Shown one piece after another: positions 1 through 10,404 of a DNA stretch of 64,000 nucleotides. The DNA is taken from assembly GCA_033782935.1 (NCBI GenBank), contig JAWQEG010000504.1, positions 67,001 to 131,000 on the forward strand, given 5' to 3'. Below the pieces are notes generated by a model that did not search any database, was not told the origin of the DNA, and saw only the letters and a list, made by a program, of their open reading frames with translations. Each line of letters starts with the position of its first letter. Position 1 is the stretch's first letter. The translations under genes were made by a program, and so were the position numbers. The DNA is from Petrolisthes cinctipes. Its lineage: Eukaryota > Arthropoda > Malacostraca > Decapoda > Porcellanidae.

Positions 1-966
1 CTGCCTGGAGGCTGTCTTGGCCATGTCGGAGGAGGATGAGTCTCCTATCGAGGATCACTGGCCTGAGCTGCCTTCTCGCAACCCTCCCCCCTTCTCTTCG
101 GTCACTTTGCAGCTCAGGTTGCAGCCTTCCACCTCCTCAACCTCTACCAAGCGACCCATTGATGCCTCGTCTGACTCCTTGCAGGATTACGATGGTGTGG
201 ACTGTTTGCCTCCGGCTGCCAAAGGTGCTTCAGCTGTGCATGACGTACATTCTCTGCCTCAACGTGGTGTTTCTTCCTTGTATACCAACTCCTTGCCCTC
301 GTCCAACCTTCCTGTTTTTGCCCCAAGAAATGCCTATGTCAAGCTCTCCTTTTCTGGGAACCTATCTACGGACACAAAGTTGCGTTGGTTGTCTGATGTC
401 AACAGGGCCTTCCAGCTGCAGCGAGAACTGGCTGAAGTCAAGATGGCTGCTGTCACCTCCCGTTTTGTCTGCATCTCTAGGAAGCGTCAGGACATCATTG
501 ATAGAGTGAAGGCTGGTGAATTTTTGTCTCTGCCTCTCATTCTTGAAGACTCACCCGAGAGGCCTCGTAAGTTCCCCAGCTATATCCTTACCCGTTTTCC
601 TATTGATGTTGACTCGAAACTTGCTAAGGGATACCCTGGTGTGTACTTTGCCCGTCGTTTTTTCCAAGATGGTTCCCCCATTAGCCGTATTGTTGTTGTC
701 TGGAGTCAACCCGATCCACCTCCAAAAGAGATTTCCTTTGATTTCCTCCCTTGTCTTCCACCGTGTGAGGTGAGGAAACTTCATAATGACCAGCCTTGGT
801 GCTACAGGTGCTGTGGAGTTGGGCATATCTCCCGGTACTGTTCTGCCAGGCCGAAGTGTGCATGGTGTGCCGCCGACCATGATTCCAAGACGTGTCCTGT
901 CAGGGGTGAACCATCACATCCTGCTGCCTCCACCTCTGAGCCTTCACCTCCTGAGGATACGTCTCT
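1..966 (+). mobile_element. I-type LINE copy 1: ORF1 (gag-like) fragment
   Basis: The frame opening at 17 (ATG) encodes a gag-like ORF1 protein almost colinear with the complete ORF1s at 22605-24083 (+) and 43951-42469 (-). A Pro/Ser-rich acidic N-terminus (SEEDESPIEDHWPELP) is followed by the conserved core, then paired zinc knuckles around 800-895 (CYRCCGVGHISRYC, then CAWCAADHDSKTC). Such knuckles bind RNA in I- and Jockey-type ORF1 proteins. Homology to the other copies stops at about 966, just after the knuckles. Beyond that the reading frame (to 1012) is only antisense RT sequence. The left side runs off the window. The family assignment rests on copies 2 and 3, which carry EN, RT and RNase H and, in copy 2, a TAA-repeat tail. 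Confidence 0.85.
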
Positions 967-1712
967 GAGCGCACCACTGAAAAACACACGGGAGGTCCTG
1001 TTACTCAGGTAGCCCCGAATCTACCATAATAGATTACCCCCTATCCCAAAGTCAACCAGTTGATCCAAAATGACGTCTCTATTAGCAACATCGAAGGCAC
1101 TTCGAAGGTCAATGAAAGCCACCACATTGTCCCTGGAGAGGCGAGAGTACAGGTCGACTAGGCAGTCGTGTGTGCTCCGCTGAGGAAGGAAACCAAACAG
1201 CCATGGAGAAAGGCGATCCTGCAGTCGGTACATAAGACGATTGAGTAAGATTCTCTCCATAACCTTACAGAAACAGGAAGTAAGGGAAATAGGCCTGAAC
1301 TTCGCAGTGCCGGGCTTAGGGATGGGTATTATTGTGCTGCTGGTCCAGGCTCGTGGTACACAACCGTTACAAAGACAAAGATTGTACAGTCGAAGTAGAG
1401 GATTCCCAGGAACTTGTTGAAGTAGGTGCAGCACAGCATAAGTAATACCATCATCACCAGGGGAAGAAGCTCTACCCCGAGAGAGAGCACGGCGCAACTC
1501 CTTAGTTATCTGCTCTACTTTATCGCCATCATCTTGCAACAGAAAAGACATTAGACATAGCCGATGGACAGCAGAACGGGAAGTGAGTGCATCTTGTATG
1601 TGGATGGGTAGACTGGCTGGGGTAGATTGTTCTGACTAGGCATTGACAAGTTGTTGGGCATAGGCTGTGGGAGTGTGATGATGAGCAGTGGCCTGCGTGA
1701 TTTTAACAACCA
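967..1712 (-). pseudogene. I-type LINE copy 1: reverse transcriptase fragment, inverted relative to ORF1
   Basis: On the minus strand this matches the RT N-terminal half of copies 2 and 3: SRGRASSPGDDGITYAVLHL, PIPKPGTAKFRPISLTSCFC, then AFIDLRSAFDVANRDVILDQ. It ends at the FFSGAL motif at about 967, before the YADD motif is reached, so it cannot be catalytic. A base loss in the segment after the block equivalent to copy 3's DDDDAEEITEEEL disturbs the frame. Homology fades near 1712. The junction with the ORF1 piece is abrupt and tail-to-tail. Both pieces are from the same family, so this is a rearranged insertion or two abutting insertions. Confidence 0.85.
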
Positions 1713-2589
1713 ATATATAGGATTTACTTATCCCGGTTTTATTTGACGTAATCATTAAAGGGGCCAGATATTGGATAGTTCATGGTGCCGATGCTTGGAT
1801 TATCTAATATCCTAAGTTCTTATGTAATTGTTCCTCAAGTGTCAGCATAGTTAGTAAGGTAGAGGTTGTTACTCGCAAATATCAGAGTGCTGAGTTTGAC
1901 CCGGTGCAAGGAAAAGGGCTTTCTTACCTGATATGTCAGTACTATCAGAACATTCATAAACTGGCCACAGGTGCATGGAATATGTTCCCATACTATGGTC
2001 TCCTTCATTTATCATTTTAATAGTAAATCAAAACCTGATTATCGAGCATTACAATGTAATATTCTACACCATAAAATATAGCAAATTAATACATCAGGAA
2101 TAACTTGGTGCCTTTATCTGTATCCACATAAAAACAAAATTGCTCACATACAGATTTTTATTTCATTGCCATTCGTTTCGCTCAGTATACAATCCTGCCA
2201 ACCCCCATTGCCATCTCTCTCACTAGTGATTGCTTCAGATGTGCGTCTCGGACCGAAATTTGTGGTTCACGCTTGGGAGAGGGAACGCTGACAACACTAC
2301 AGTGGTCCTCGCTGCTGTGGAGCCGGTTGTACAAAGGGAAGCCATTGTAATTAATCAAGCACACCGATTGGCTGTTGAAATTGAGGCGTATTAGCCAAGC
2401 ACGCTGATTGGCTTTCAGCACCAATATGGCCGCTGTACACATTGCAGATTAAGGAAAATGGAAAAAATTAAGGGTACTTGTATTACGAAAGCTATGCATT
2501 TGCGACGGAAATAACCCATGAGGAAATGACGTACATTTATTAAGAAATGTATTTGACAGATAAGATGATGGTAGTAATTATGGACAAAC
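1713..2589. other. No gene recognised
   Basis: No coding or repeat family could be recognised. The 86-codon minus-strand frame at 2182-2442 has no visible domain. Two CCAAT-type motifs (ATTGGCT) lie near 2366 and 2408, but no downstream gene supports a promoter. Confidence 0.4.
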
Positions 2590-3125
2590 GCTTGAATAAT
2601 ACCCTTTATTCCACCATTTAGGTTTATAGCTGGTCAATGAAGGTCGTTTTTTGGTGGGTGTGCACTCCATAACTACATTTTGGTAGGTGGTTGTGATTCC
2701 TTCCCATGCCTTGTTTATATCGTTAGTGTTGAGCAAGGAATTCGAGTCAATTTCTTTTATTAGTTATTTAAGTTTTTAAAAGTATGCCCTTTTGTAATTT
2801 ACGACTTTCTTATTGTTGTTTTGTTTACTAGTGTTTAGCTTTAAACTGAAGGTACTACGGTGGTCACTCTTACTGAATTCATCTTTTACATTCAGATCCT
2901 AAACCAAATCTTCTTTTGTTGCGAATACGAGGTCAAGTACGTTGTTGCCACGGGTTGGAGATTCAGAAAATTGCAAAAGCAAATATTTTTGTAGATTAGT
3001 ATGGTATAGTGATGGTATAGTAGCTTTCTACTGATAGTGATGCGTATAAATAGGGCATCGTCAGCTAGTGGGACAGAAGAGAAGCCACTAACACCTTGAA
3101 GCTCCATTGTCTCATCTAAAGCGAC
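2590..3125 (-). pseudogene. Degraded CR1-type LINE endonuclease/linker fragment
   Basis: Minus-strand translation across 2955-2600 reads through several stops but aligns with the better-preserved CR1 LINE at 29635-33330. It has SPTRGNNVLDLVFATKEDLV and KDEFSKSDHRSTFSLKL (the SDH endonuclease motif), and further down SYKPKWWN, the same blocks in the same order as 30745-31120. The upstream stretch to 3125 (FSVALDETMELQG...LADDALFIRI) looks like more of the EN domain but is less certain. At least four in-frame stops make it a relic. Confidence 0.65.
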
Positions 3126-3327
3126 ACTAAAAAATCTAGGGACCTCTCAGTAGATACAGGCTACTGACAGCCTACAGTCCCGAGGTTGATAATAAAGAAA
3201 AAGAAAAAACAGTTGTTTACAAGATCTTGTCCAACTTACCATTAGATGGTGACATACCTCTGCCTGATCACCTCATTCCCATCTTTACTTACCTCTCTGC
3301 CCTTTGCGTGCTATTCATTCAGTCGGA

Positions 3328-3353
3328 ATATATATATATATATATATATATAT
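3328..3353. repeat. (TA)n microsatellite
   Basis: Uninterrupted TA dinucleotides directly downstream (element sense) of the Penelope-like element's 3' region. Confidence 0.95.
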
Positions 3354-3630
3354 GTTAATGGTATATTTGGGCAGGAGGTTTTCTCTTAAACAAGTATGGT
3401 TGAAGGCGATGGTAAGTGCGGCATCATATATTTTCCTAAGAAGATTTTATTGATTTCTGATTGTCTTTTTATCTTCTTCCTTAAAAGTTGGTTTAACACT
3501 TCTCCATAAGAGTGTGTGTTGACCATATAGCGATTTCGGATCCTAGACCCTTCTTCAGTGGCTTGGTTTTGAGGACTTGTCATCTCTGTGGTCGAGGTGA
3601 GAATGACTCAGTGTTGTGGCAGCGCTCTAT

Positions 3631-4594
3631 TTAAGGCGTTGCCTCCTCTCCCCTACTCGACGTGCTGGCCTCTGATTGGTTAGGTGGCTGCAGGTGGGAT
3701 CTCCGGGCGCTGGGTAGAGCTTGAAGGTCTGTTTGCTGCACGTTGAGTTTTGGGTCCATTTCTTTTATGTACAGAGCTTCTAGGATTGGAAGGCGTCTAG
3801 AGTCTGAACAGCTTTCAATAATTTCGGTGTTTTCTACTAGGATATTCCGTGTTATCTTGATATTATGTTCCTGGCTGAGGTGTGCTTTTGGTGCTCCTGA
3901 CGCGAGGTGGTAGGTCAGGCGTCTGCTTAATTTTGTTGTAGTCATGCCTATATAAGTATTATTAAGGGCTTCACAGTTCCCTTGTTTGCAGGTAAACTTA
4001 TATACATGGGATTTTTTGGTGGCTTCTTTCATTACAGTTGGGCTGTTCTTGAGGAGCAGGTGGCTGGTTCTCTTGCTTCTGTAGTATATGATGAGGTTGA
4101 GTTTCTTGTCTTTAACTGGGGTCACGTTGTTTTTCACTATGTCTTTCATTATTTTCTCTTCTTGTCTATAGGCCGTGGAGTAGAATGCTCTGTAGTAGAT
4201 ATCAATCTTGTCTTCCTGTTTTGTTTTCTCTTCCTGTGTAAAGTATTTTTCTAATATTCTTGATGTTTGTGTGTCTATTGCTTTTCTTGTGAAACCGTTT
4301 GCAAGAAGTACCTTTGTGGATCTTTCTATTTCTTCATGTACTTGCTTCCAGGTGCTGCAGTGGGTTAATGCCCTTCTTATGTAGGCACTTATGGTCGAGT
4401 TCTTATATCTCTCTGGGCACTCGCTTTTTCCGTTAAGACAATGGCCAGGATTAGTGAGCTTCACATAGACACTTGTGTTAAATTCGTCTTGTTGGTGTAC
4501 TAAAGTGTCCAGGAACGGGATTTTTCCGTTGTTACTGTTCTCGATGGTGAAGTTCAGTCCTGATGTTTCTTGGAGACAGCTTTTGAGTGTGTGT
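3631..4594 (-). pseudogene. Penelope-like element: RT thumb/linker and GIY-YIG endonuclease
   Basis: Continuous minus-strand frame from the LTR edge at 4594 to the stop at 3631. It starts with TLKSCLQETSGLNFTIENSN and IPFLDTLV, typical of the Penelope RT C-terminus. A basic, Lys/Glu-rich linker follows, then the GIY-YIG module centred on 3950 (TYIGMTTTKLSRRLTYH) preceded by CKQGNC. The last 30 residues are Ser/Pro/Arg-rich. GIY-YIG nucleases nick DNA to prime element insertion. This half carries no internal stop, so it looks better preserved than the RT half. Confidence 0.88.
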
Positions 4595-5246
4595 TGTCAC
4601 GAACCTACAACCAGCTGCCAAACTATGCGCCAGTTGTTGCCTTTACCTACCTTGTTTGCGCAGATGTGAGGGCTGTACCAACCAATGGCTGATTAGCTAA
4701 CATCCTCGCAACTAATGACAGATTAACTTACAATCCCTCAACCTATCAGAGACTTGCTCTCCAGATTCAACCAATCATGTTGTCAATAGGAGTATATATA
4801 AGCACTTGCCTCTGTTGACCAAGGCAGTGAAGACATAGACTCTCACTCCATTGTATACCATCTCTGTTCTGCTCTTGGAGCTGTGTACTATCGTACTCTA
4901 TTTTGTTTAACTTAAATCAAGTTGTGTTCTATTATTTGGTGTACTAATTGGTGTCATTTGGTGTCTGTTAACGTTAACGTCATTACTATTATTGTTTTTG
5001 TCTTATTGTAAATATTGTAATTATTTGGTGATGGTAATAATATACATGTTAAATTCATTAGTCATTCGTTTACATTATTCTTTCTGAGCAAACATCCATT
5101 GAGGGAGTGGAGTGAGGTTCCCGTTTCATTTCATTAGTTGTAATTCCACTGACTACAGTAACATATTTACTAGAGTTAAAACTCAAGCTGTTCACAACCC
5201 CTAATCTTCCCCTAGACATAAACGAGCCAAAACTGGGGTTGTAACA
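4595..5246 (+). mobile_element. Solo LTR, Ty3/gypsy-type, with 4-bp target duplication
   Basis: A 652-bp unit beginning TGTCACGAAC and ending GTTGTAACA, flanked on both sides by GTGT (4591-4594 and 5247-5250). It lies inside the Penelope RT frame, and excising it with one GTGT copy restores the frame exactly, which confirms both borders. A TATA-like box (TATATATAAG, near 4793) sits mid-LTR on the plus strand, followed by a transcript-start-like region. AT-rich sequence and GTTAACGTTAACG lie further down. No internal gag or pol is present, so this is the product of LTR-LTR recombination. Confidence 0.85.
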
Positions 5247-6225
5247 GTGTATGTCCTCTTCATTCCTAGTCTTGATGAAAATGCCGTCGATGTAGCGGCA
5301 GTATATGTCAGGTTTCGTCGTCTTTTGGAATGTTTCTTCTTCCACACAGCCCATAAAGAAATTTGCAAATAGGACTCCTAAAGGTGAGCCCATTGCAATA
5401 CCATCTATCTGTTGGTATTTGTTTCATCCAGGGCAGGTAAAAGGAGCTTCTTTAGTGCAGCACTCAAGGAGTTTGTGTAGGGCTCTTTCTGGTATGTCGA
5501 GTGGTGTGTTGTCGTCATGATGGTAAACTCGTCGTATGATGTAGTCGATGGTACGGTCAACTAGCACGTTGGTAAACAGTGATTCTACGTCGAGAGAAGC
5601 GATGGTCCCTTTTGCATTGTTTGACTTTAAGAGGTCAAGGAAGTCGGTGGCAGAATTCAGGCTGTAGGTACTGGGTACGTAAGGTGTAAGGATGGAGCAC
5701 AGTCTCTTGGCGGCTATGTTGTAGGTTGGGGTCGGGATCTGCGAGATGATGGGTCTAAGTTTCTTTCCAGGCTTGTGAGTTTTAACGTTCCCATAGCAGT
5801 ATCCAAGTCCATATTCCCCTACTATTCTGTTGAATAAGTTTGTTTTGCTTGACTTGTTGCAGGAAGTGATGAGCTTGTTGACTTTCCTTTTCAGCTCATC
5901 AATGGGATTTCTGGAGATCTTAGTGAATTTGGTTTCATCTCCTAGGATTGTGTCGAGCTTGGTGAGGTATTCTGATGTGTCCATAATCACGTAAGTGGCG
6001 GCCTTGTCCGATTTTCTGATGGTGATGTTTTTGTCTGCTTTAAGTTGTTTAGCAGCTTCTATGTGTCTCTTTTCAATTATCTCGCTGTTGTAGGATCCTC
6101 TAGTCTTGTAGGCTTCTGCGGTGATTTCCTGCTTGAAGGTAGGTGATACGGTGACTTCGCCTCTCTTTGCTAAGTTGTTTTTGGAGGTGGCGAAACTTTG
6201 GTTCGCGACTGTACATCCAAAACCT
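5247..6225 (-). pseudogene. Penelope-like element: reverse transcriptase N-terminal and catalytic part
   Basis: Two minus-strand frames (6225-5424 and 5423-5247) form the fingers and palm of a Penelope RT. Visible blocks: DKAATYVIMDTSEYL, KTHKPGKKLRPIISQIPTP, SLDVESLFTNVLVDRTIDYI, then IDGIAMGSPLGVLFANFFMG and CRYIDGIFIKTRNEEDIH. A TGA near 5422 splits the frame just before IDGIAMGS. The catalytic YxDD is mutated to YIDG, so the enzyme would be inactive even if read through. The frame is cut at the codon for His by the LTR inserted at 4595-5246. Removing the LTR and one 4-bp target copy rejoins EEDIH to TLKSC in frame. Confidence 0.88.
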
Positions 6226-6528
6226 ATATCTATTCTGAATCACCATCACCAGGCGCAGGTTTTGGTATGACGCAACATAACGTAACTCAAAGTAAAAATT
6301 ACGTGATCTACTATAAATCCGCTAAAATAACCCGGTTTCACTCCCAAAACTATTTATTCTGATTCAGCAATGCCGGCAAAGGTATTTCTGACGTAACATA
6401 AAGTAACTTGACGTAAAAATTGCGTTAACATGTCAAATATTCTATTTACCGGTTAAAATCATAAAGAAGAGCTCGAATTTCCGTTCGAGCTGCTAAAATC
6501 GAGCGCCAAATGTACCGCTCGAACAGAT

Positions 6529-6530
<2 letters not shown>
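6226..6530. other. No gene recognised
   Basis: Short internally repeated phrases (ACGTAACATAAAGTAACTTGACG-like near 6266-6300 and 6391-6420) suggest a decayed local duplication. No coding signal. Confidence 0.4.
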
Positions 6531-6619
<89 letters not shown>

Positions 6620-6627
6620 TTTGTGTG

Positions 6628-6697
<70 letters not shown>

Positions 6698-6706
6698 TGT
6701 GTGTGT

Positions 6707-6740
<34 letters not shown>
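6531..6740. repeat. Compound (GA)n microsatellite, three blocks
   Basis: Three GA tracts (6531-6616, about 6632-6694, about 6711-6740) are separated by the same linker, (T)AATTTGTGTGTGTAAG. The array has therefore expanded as a GA-plus-linker unit, not as a pure dinucleotide. Confidence 0.97.
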
Positions 6741-6743
<3 letters not shown>

Positions 6744-6775
6744 TGACGTCACATGTGGGGTGTTATGATGCAACA

Positions 6776-6800
6776 CATACACACACACACACACACACAT
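6776..6800. repeat. (AC)n microsatellite
   Basis: About twelve AC dinucleotides. Confidence 0.95.
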
Positions 6801-7016
6801 ATGTACAGCTCCGGACAGATCAATGGTCCACACCCCATCCATCAGCGACTTGGTTTGGGTCTGGTCGGATCTGATAACAGTTGCAGGTGGAGGGAAGGGG
6901 GAGGGGGGAGCTATATAGGAGGGTAACGAATGATCAGGTAGAGAAGCCGTGTGTCAGGAGGAATGAATGAATGAAGCATACACTGTGAACGGTATCGAAT
7001 CACCAACAGTTTAAAG

Positions 7017-7445
7017 CAGGGTTCTTCAATCTTTTTCAGTCGTGACCCAGTTTTTTTATGACATCATTCTCACGACCCATACAGAAAGATATTTTACAAA
7101 TGATCAGAATTATCAACCTAAGAAAATACAAGGCCAGACGCTGAAACATAATATTTATAATTAAAAGGCATTCTAACCAGAATTATAAACACTGCCTCAC
7201 CTACCTCTCCCTCTCTCTCTCACGCACTCATTCAAGAAGGCTAATATTTGTGCAATAATTTTGTTTTATTTATAATTAAATATATGAATATTCAATTATA
7301 AAAATATGTTATGTGGATTCATGTATGGACTTCATACTTATTTTATTGTCACGAATATTATTATTCTATTTTATTCATGTATTTATTTTTGTGAGCCTGC
7401 GACCCAGTTTGGAGGAATTCAGGACCCGTAATTTGAAGAACTCTG
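7017..7445. mobile_element. Non-autonomous hAT-type element, 429 bp
   Basis: The ends are inverted repeats: CAGGGTTCTTCAATC at the left, and the complement of the right end reads CAGAGTTCTTCAAAT. It is flanked by a perfect 8-bp direct repeat GTTTAAAG (7009-7016 and 7446-7453). CAG-starting short TIRs with an 8-bp target duplication are the hAT hallmark. A subterminal GTCGTGACCCAG-like phrase recurs near the right end (TGCGACCCAG). No ORF inside, so it is mobilised in trans if at all. Confidence 0.85.
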
Positions 7446-7746
7446 GTTTAAAGAAGTGCATACTGCATTAACGTAAGTGGATATAGAAGAGAAGAAATGT
7501 GATGATTTGAGGCGAGGGTGAGGGTGAAGAGGGTAAGAAAAATGAAGGTGATTAGTTGAAAAGTAATAACAAACAAATATAATTAGAATATCTGTTACAT
7601 TATGTCCTTTAAATAAAGGCACTGTCTTTTATTCACCATCGTAGTGGGATAGACTACTGAATATATATTATCCTTTGGATATTATACAGCTATCCCTGTA
7701 TTCCTTGTATCCCTCGTGCTTACCCCGTAGGGGGGTATTGCCTGTA

Positions 7747-8085
7747 GGGGAGGTGGCCGAGTTGTTAGTGTTCTGGACTCATATCCTAGAGGTCGGGAGA
7801 TCGATCCTCTCAGGTGAGGGCCTGAGAATATTTACTCTTCCGATTTGAGTTTGAGGCACTAACCGTCGTAAAACACCCTAGCTGGTACCATAACAGCTGC
7901 AGTATTTGGGAATAACCCTCACTTCCCTCCCTCTGTGGCTGGGTACCAGTTCGGAAGTCGTGACGTGTGTGTATGAGCAGCAGTTGACCTGGGCCACGGT
8001 AACGGGCTTGTTTAAGCCTATGTCCAGTGTCGGAACATATAAAAAAAAAAAAAAATAAATAAAAAAAAAAATAAAATAAAATAAA
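7747..8085 (+). mobile_element. tRNA-derived SINE with A-rich tail
   Basis: The head reads GGTGGCCGAGTTGTTAGTG (pol III A-box-like) and, 40 nt on, GGTCGGGAGATCGATCC (B-box-like), as in a tRNA. A 200-nt unrelated body and an A-rich tail (8041-8085) follow. A second, fuller copy is at 61085-61521, and its 3' end alone recurs at 21570-21662. Confidence 0.85.
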
Positions 8086-8265
8086 TGATGTGGGCAATAC
8101 TTTAAGGGTTTTGACGCCCCTTCGGCCCCAGCCACTAGCTTACATTTCTTCAACTGTCCCTCCTATCTTCCTATTTCCTTCTTGCATGCTGTCACACCTC
8201 TCTATCACCTTTTCCTGGTGCTATTTGACCTCGCTGTTGCGCCACCTAATATCAATCAAATCCCT
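8086..8265 (+). repeat. Dispersed repeat family D, copy 1
   Basis: A 180-bp unit beginning TGATGTGGGCAATACTTTAA and ending in a short ATCA run. Closely matched by 18738-18935, and by diverged minus-strand copies at 54475-54665 and 58536-58672. A tetranucleotide tail is typical of LINE or SINE 3' ends, but no coding part is attached to any copy here. Confidence 0.75.
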
Positions 8266-8310
8266 CGTGATTGTAGTCCACCATATTTATCACCTTCTCC
8301 CAAGCCCAGC

Positions 8311-8340
8311 TGCTTTTTTTTTTTTTTTTTTTTTTTTTTT
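8311..8340. repeat. Poly-T tract
   Basis: About 29 T residues after GCTGC; possibly the complement of a retroelement tail, but no body is recognisable next to it. Confidence 0.8.
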
Positions 8341-8414
8341 CAGAAGACGGTTTAATTTTCTAACTTTTTTAATAATCATATTTGTCAACAAATTCATTAA
8401 GCTATTTACCTATT

Positions 8415-8460
8415 AGGAGTTATCACGAGTTGTAGTTCATGGCTCAACCGCTTGGCGTCG
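8415..8460 (+). repeat. Left TIR of the ISL2EU-like element
   Basis: 46 bp, inverted match to 14490-14535 with two mismatches. Confidence 0.95.
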
Positions 8461-8924
8461 CTAGTGAGGATCATGGTTTTAGAAATAAAAGTGGGGACAA
8501 GTTGAATACTCAAATTTATGTTTCAATTTAATATATAATTCTGATTATTATATTTTTCTAATTTATTTTCTGTACAATATGTAATGTATCTCTATACTTT
8601 TCCAAACATACGATAACTGCAAACAGATACGTTTTTCTCCGGCAGCGTAGTATGTCGTCTGCACTAAGCTTTTCTGTCATGCCGAGCCCTTTCGTCACAG
8701 AATTATTTCGGCATTTACACTTGTTCACTGTTTTTTATATATTTTTTGGTAATGGCACTAAACGTGTCTACATAAAAATTTTACGACCGTGTTTTATGTA
8801 TTGACTGTTATTTCTCTGTGTAATGATACTACGGGCAGTATAAGGCCAAAACACCGAAATAGAAATAGTACGCCATTTCCCCAGCCGCAACAATAACAAA
8901 TCCTTTCATTCCTGAGTACTCTCT

Positions 8925-10404
8925 GCAATCGAAGCACCTTGTGAGAAATGGACAGTATCACAGCTTAAGGAGTGCTTGAGACAGAGAGGAGTGCCTCATT
9001 CTGGGCATGTTAAAAGTAAACTGGTGAAGTTAGTGAAAAACTCCCTCGAAAATCCCAAGTTGGTGGAACAACTGGAGCCCACGGATGGAGAGTGTTGGAG
9101 TATTAAGGCGGACTGTACTGGTTAAAGGTAAAATTGTGACCTTTCCAGACCCTAATTTACTATCAGAGTGGGATGATGACCTAACCAGAATCCCACACAT
9201 AAGTTCAGCTTATTGTTTTATATACCTCATGGGCAAGAAAGGATGGTCAACTAAACGTCTGGAAAGTTTTGAAAAGGAGAGAGGATATCAACTATACAAT
9301 GATAACCATATTTCTAATGTGCAATTGAAGGTACTTCATAGTGATATGAATTACATCCGAGCCAAATGTACGAGACAGACAACACAGGAGTCTCCCTACT
9401 GTGTTTGGCTTCTTGCTACAAACAGTGGAAATATTGAAGCCAGCGGATGTGCATAGGGTAAGTAACAACTTGCATTTTGTTATGTAAATAATTTTAAATG
9501 TGCAGATTAGTTGAGCGGTGTTCTCTGGATGAGTTGAAATTTAATTAGTTATACAGTATAGTTATGTTTTAACTCCATGGAATTTGGTGCAGCATACAAG
9601 TTTTAAGGTTTACAAGTTTCAGTAATTGCACTTAATATTCTGTGTGGCTAGAAGAGTGCAAATTTCGGATAAAGGGCTATCTAATAAACTGACCCCAACC
9701 TCTGCATAGGGTGATAGCATTATGTGGCTTTCTTTTGGAAGTGTGACTCATTTGATCCTTAGCAAAATATATAACTAACAAATTTCTTGGCTAACCTCCT
9801 CAGCTTAGGCCTATCCATGTAGATTCCATTGGACTAAGGCACTACTTGCAATTTCTAAAGAAAAGAGGTTCAGTTCCTCCAAATAACACTGCTCCACCAA
9901 CACGTGCTCCAGAATAACCCTTACAGAGCCTGTAAGTTTAGTTGCAAAATACAGTACTTATATACACTGCTTGGTAGGCCTACAATACAGCATACCATGC
10001 AGTAATGGCTTAAATAGTACTTTACTTAGCCTACATATCTTGCAAGTATCAGCAAAACATAATAACACATAAATGTTACAGTACCACTGTGGAAAATATT
10101 GTACCGGTACCTGCTTAAGTAAACTGGTGGCAAACTTGAATATAGACCAAATGTATCCCAAGCATAAGAGGCCAGTACAGTAAAGTATTACATATTGGGA
10201 AAGAAGCATTAGGAAATAGTTTGTACAAAAACTGCTTTATACCACATTTAGTTAACATGAAATTTTGTATTGACACCTGTTTGGTAATATTAATATAATG
10301 AATGGTAACATCTTTTCAGAGATGATGATAGCTGCAAACATGTTGTGGCACTAATGTATTCTGTGGTCAACTTCGTCCATAGGAATGAAGCCAGTTATGG
10401 AGGC
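8925..10404 (+). pseudogene. ISL2EU second protein: SAP domain plus SWIM zinc finger, broken
   Basis: Three pieces are visible. First, 8934-9075 encodes a SAP-type DNA-binding helix-extended-helix (KWTVSQLKECLRQRGVPHSG, then HVKSKLVKLVKNSL). Second, after a frame change, 9085-9447 encodes FPDPNLLSEWDDDLTRIPHI through YIRAKCTRQTTQES to NSGNIEASGCA, the lead-in to a SWIM finger. Third, after an intron-like gap ending in a pyrimidine-rich acceptor at 10319, 10321-10404 encodes DDDSCKHVVALMYSVVNFVH, the C-x-H half of SWIM. The two SWIM halves cannot be joined cleanly: an in-frame TAG sits at the only good donor (9454-9462). The YqaJ nuclease expected next is absent; only short A/T-rich scraps follow to 10800. 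Confidence 0.7.

Larger units (their letters stand above)
3380..6225 (-). mobile_element. Penelope-like retroelement (RT plus GIY-YIG), interrupted by a solo LTR
   Basis: The element is read on the minus strand. From 6225 down it has an N-terminal region (VANQSFATSKNN, EITAEAYKTRGSYNSEIIEK), a Penelope-type RT (GYCYGNVKTHKPGKKLRPI, GTIASLDVESLFTNV, AMGSPLGVLFANFF) and the active-site block at about 5287. After the LTR insertion come the RT thumb and linker (IPFLDTLVHQQ), then a GIY-YIG endonuclease (NNTYIGMTTTKLSRRLTYHL). This RT-then-GIY-YIG order defines Penelope-like elements. Decay is visible: a TGA near 5422, and the YxDD box reads YIDGIF, losing the second catalytic Asp. Downstream sequence 3380-3630 probably belongs to its 3' region. 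The 5' side ends near 6225 without a recognisable boundary. Confidence 0.88.

Noticed and set aside
967..1712. Twin-primed insertion of LINE copy 1
   Set aside because: The order is tail-to-tail (ORF1 plus on the left, RT minus on the right), which twin priming does not produce.
6528..6874. Frames of alternating Arg-Glu or Leu-Ser on both strands
   Set aside because: They are translations of the (GA)n microsatellite and have no domain.
7747..7815. tRNA gene
   Set aside because: A and B boxes are present, but the cloverleaf is not intact and the segment heads a SINE with an A-rich tail.
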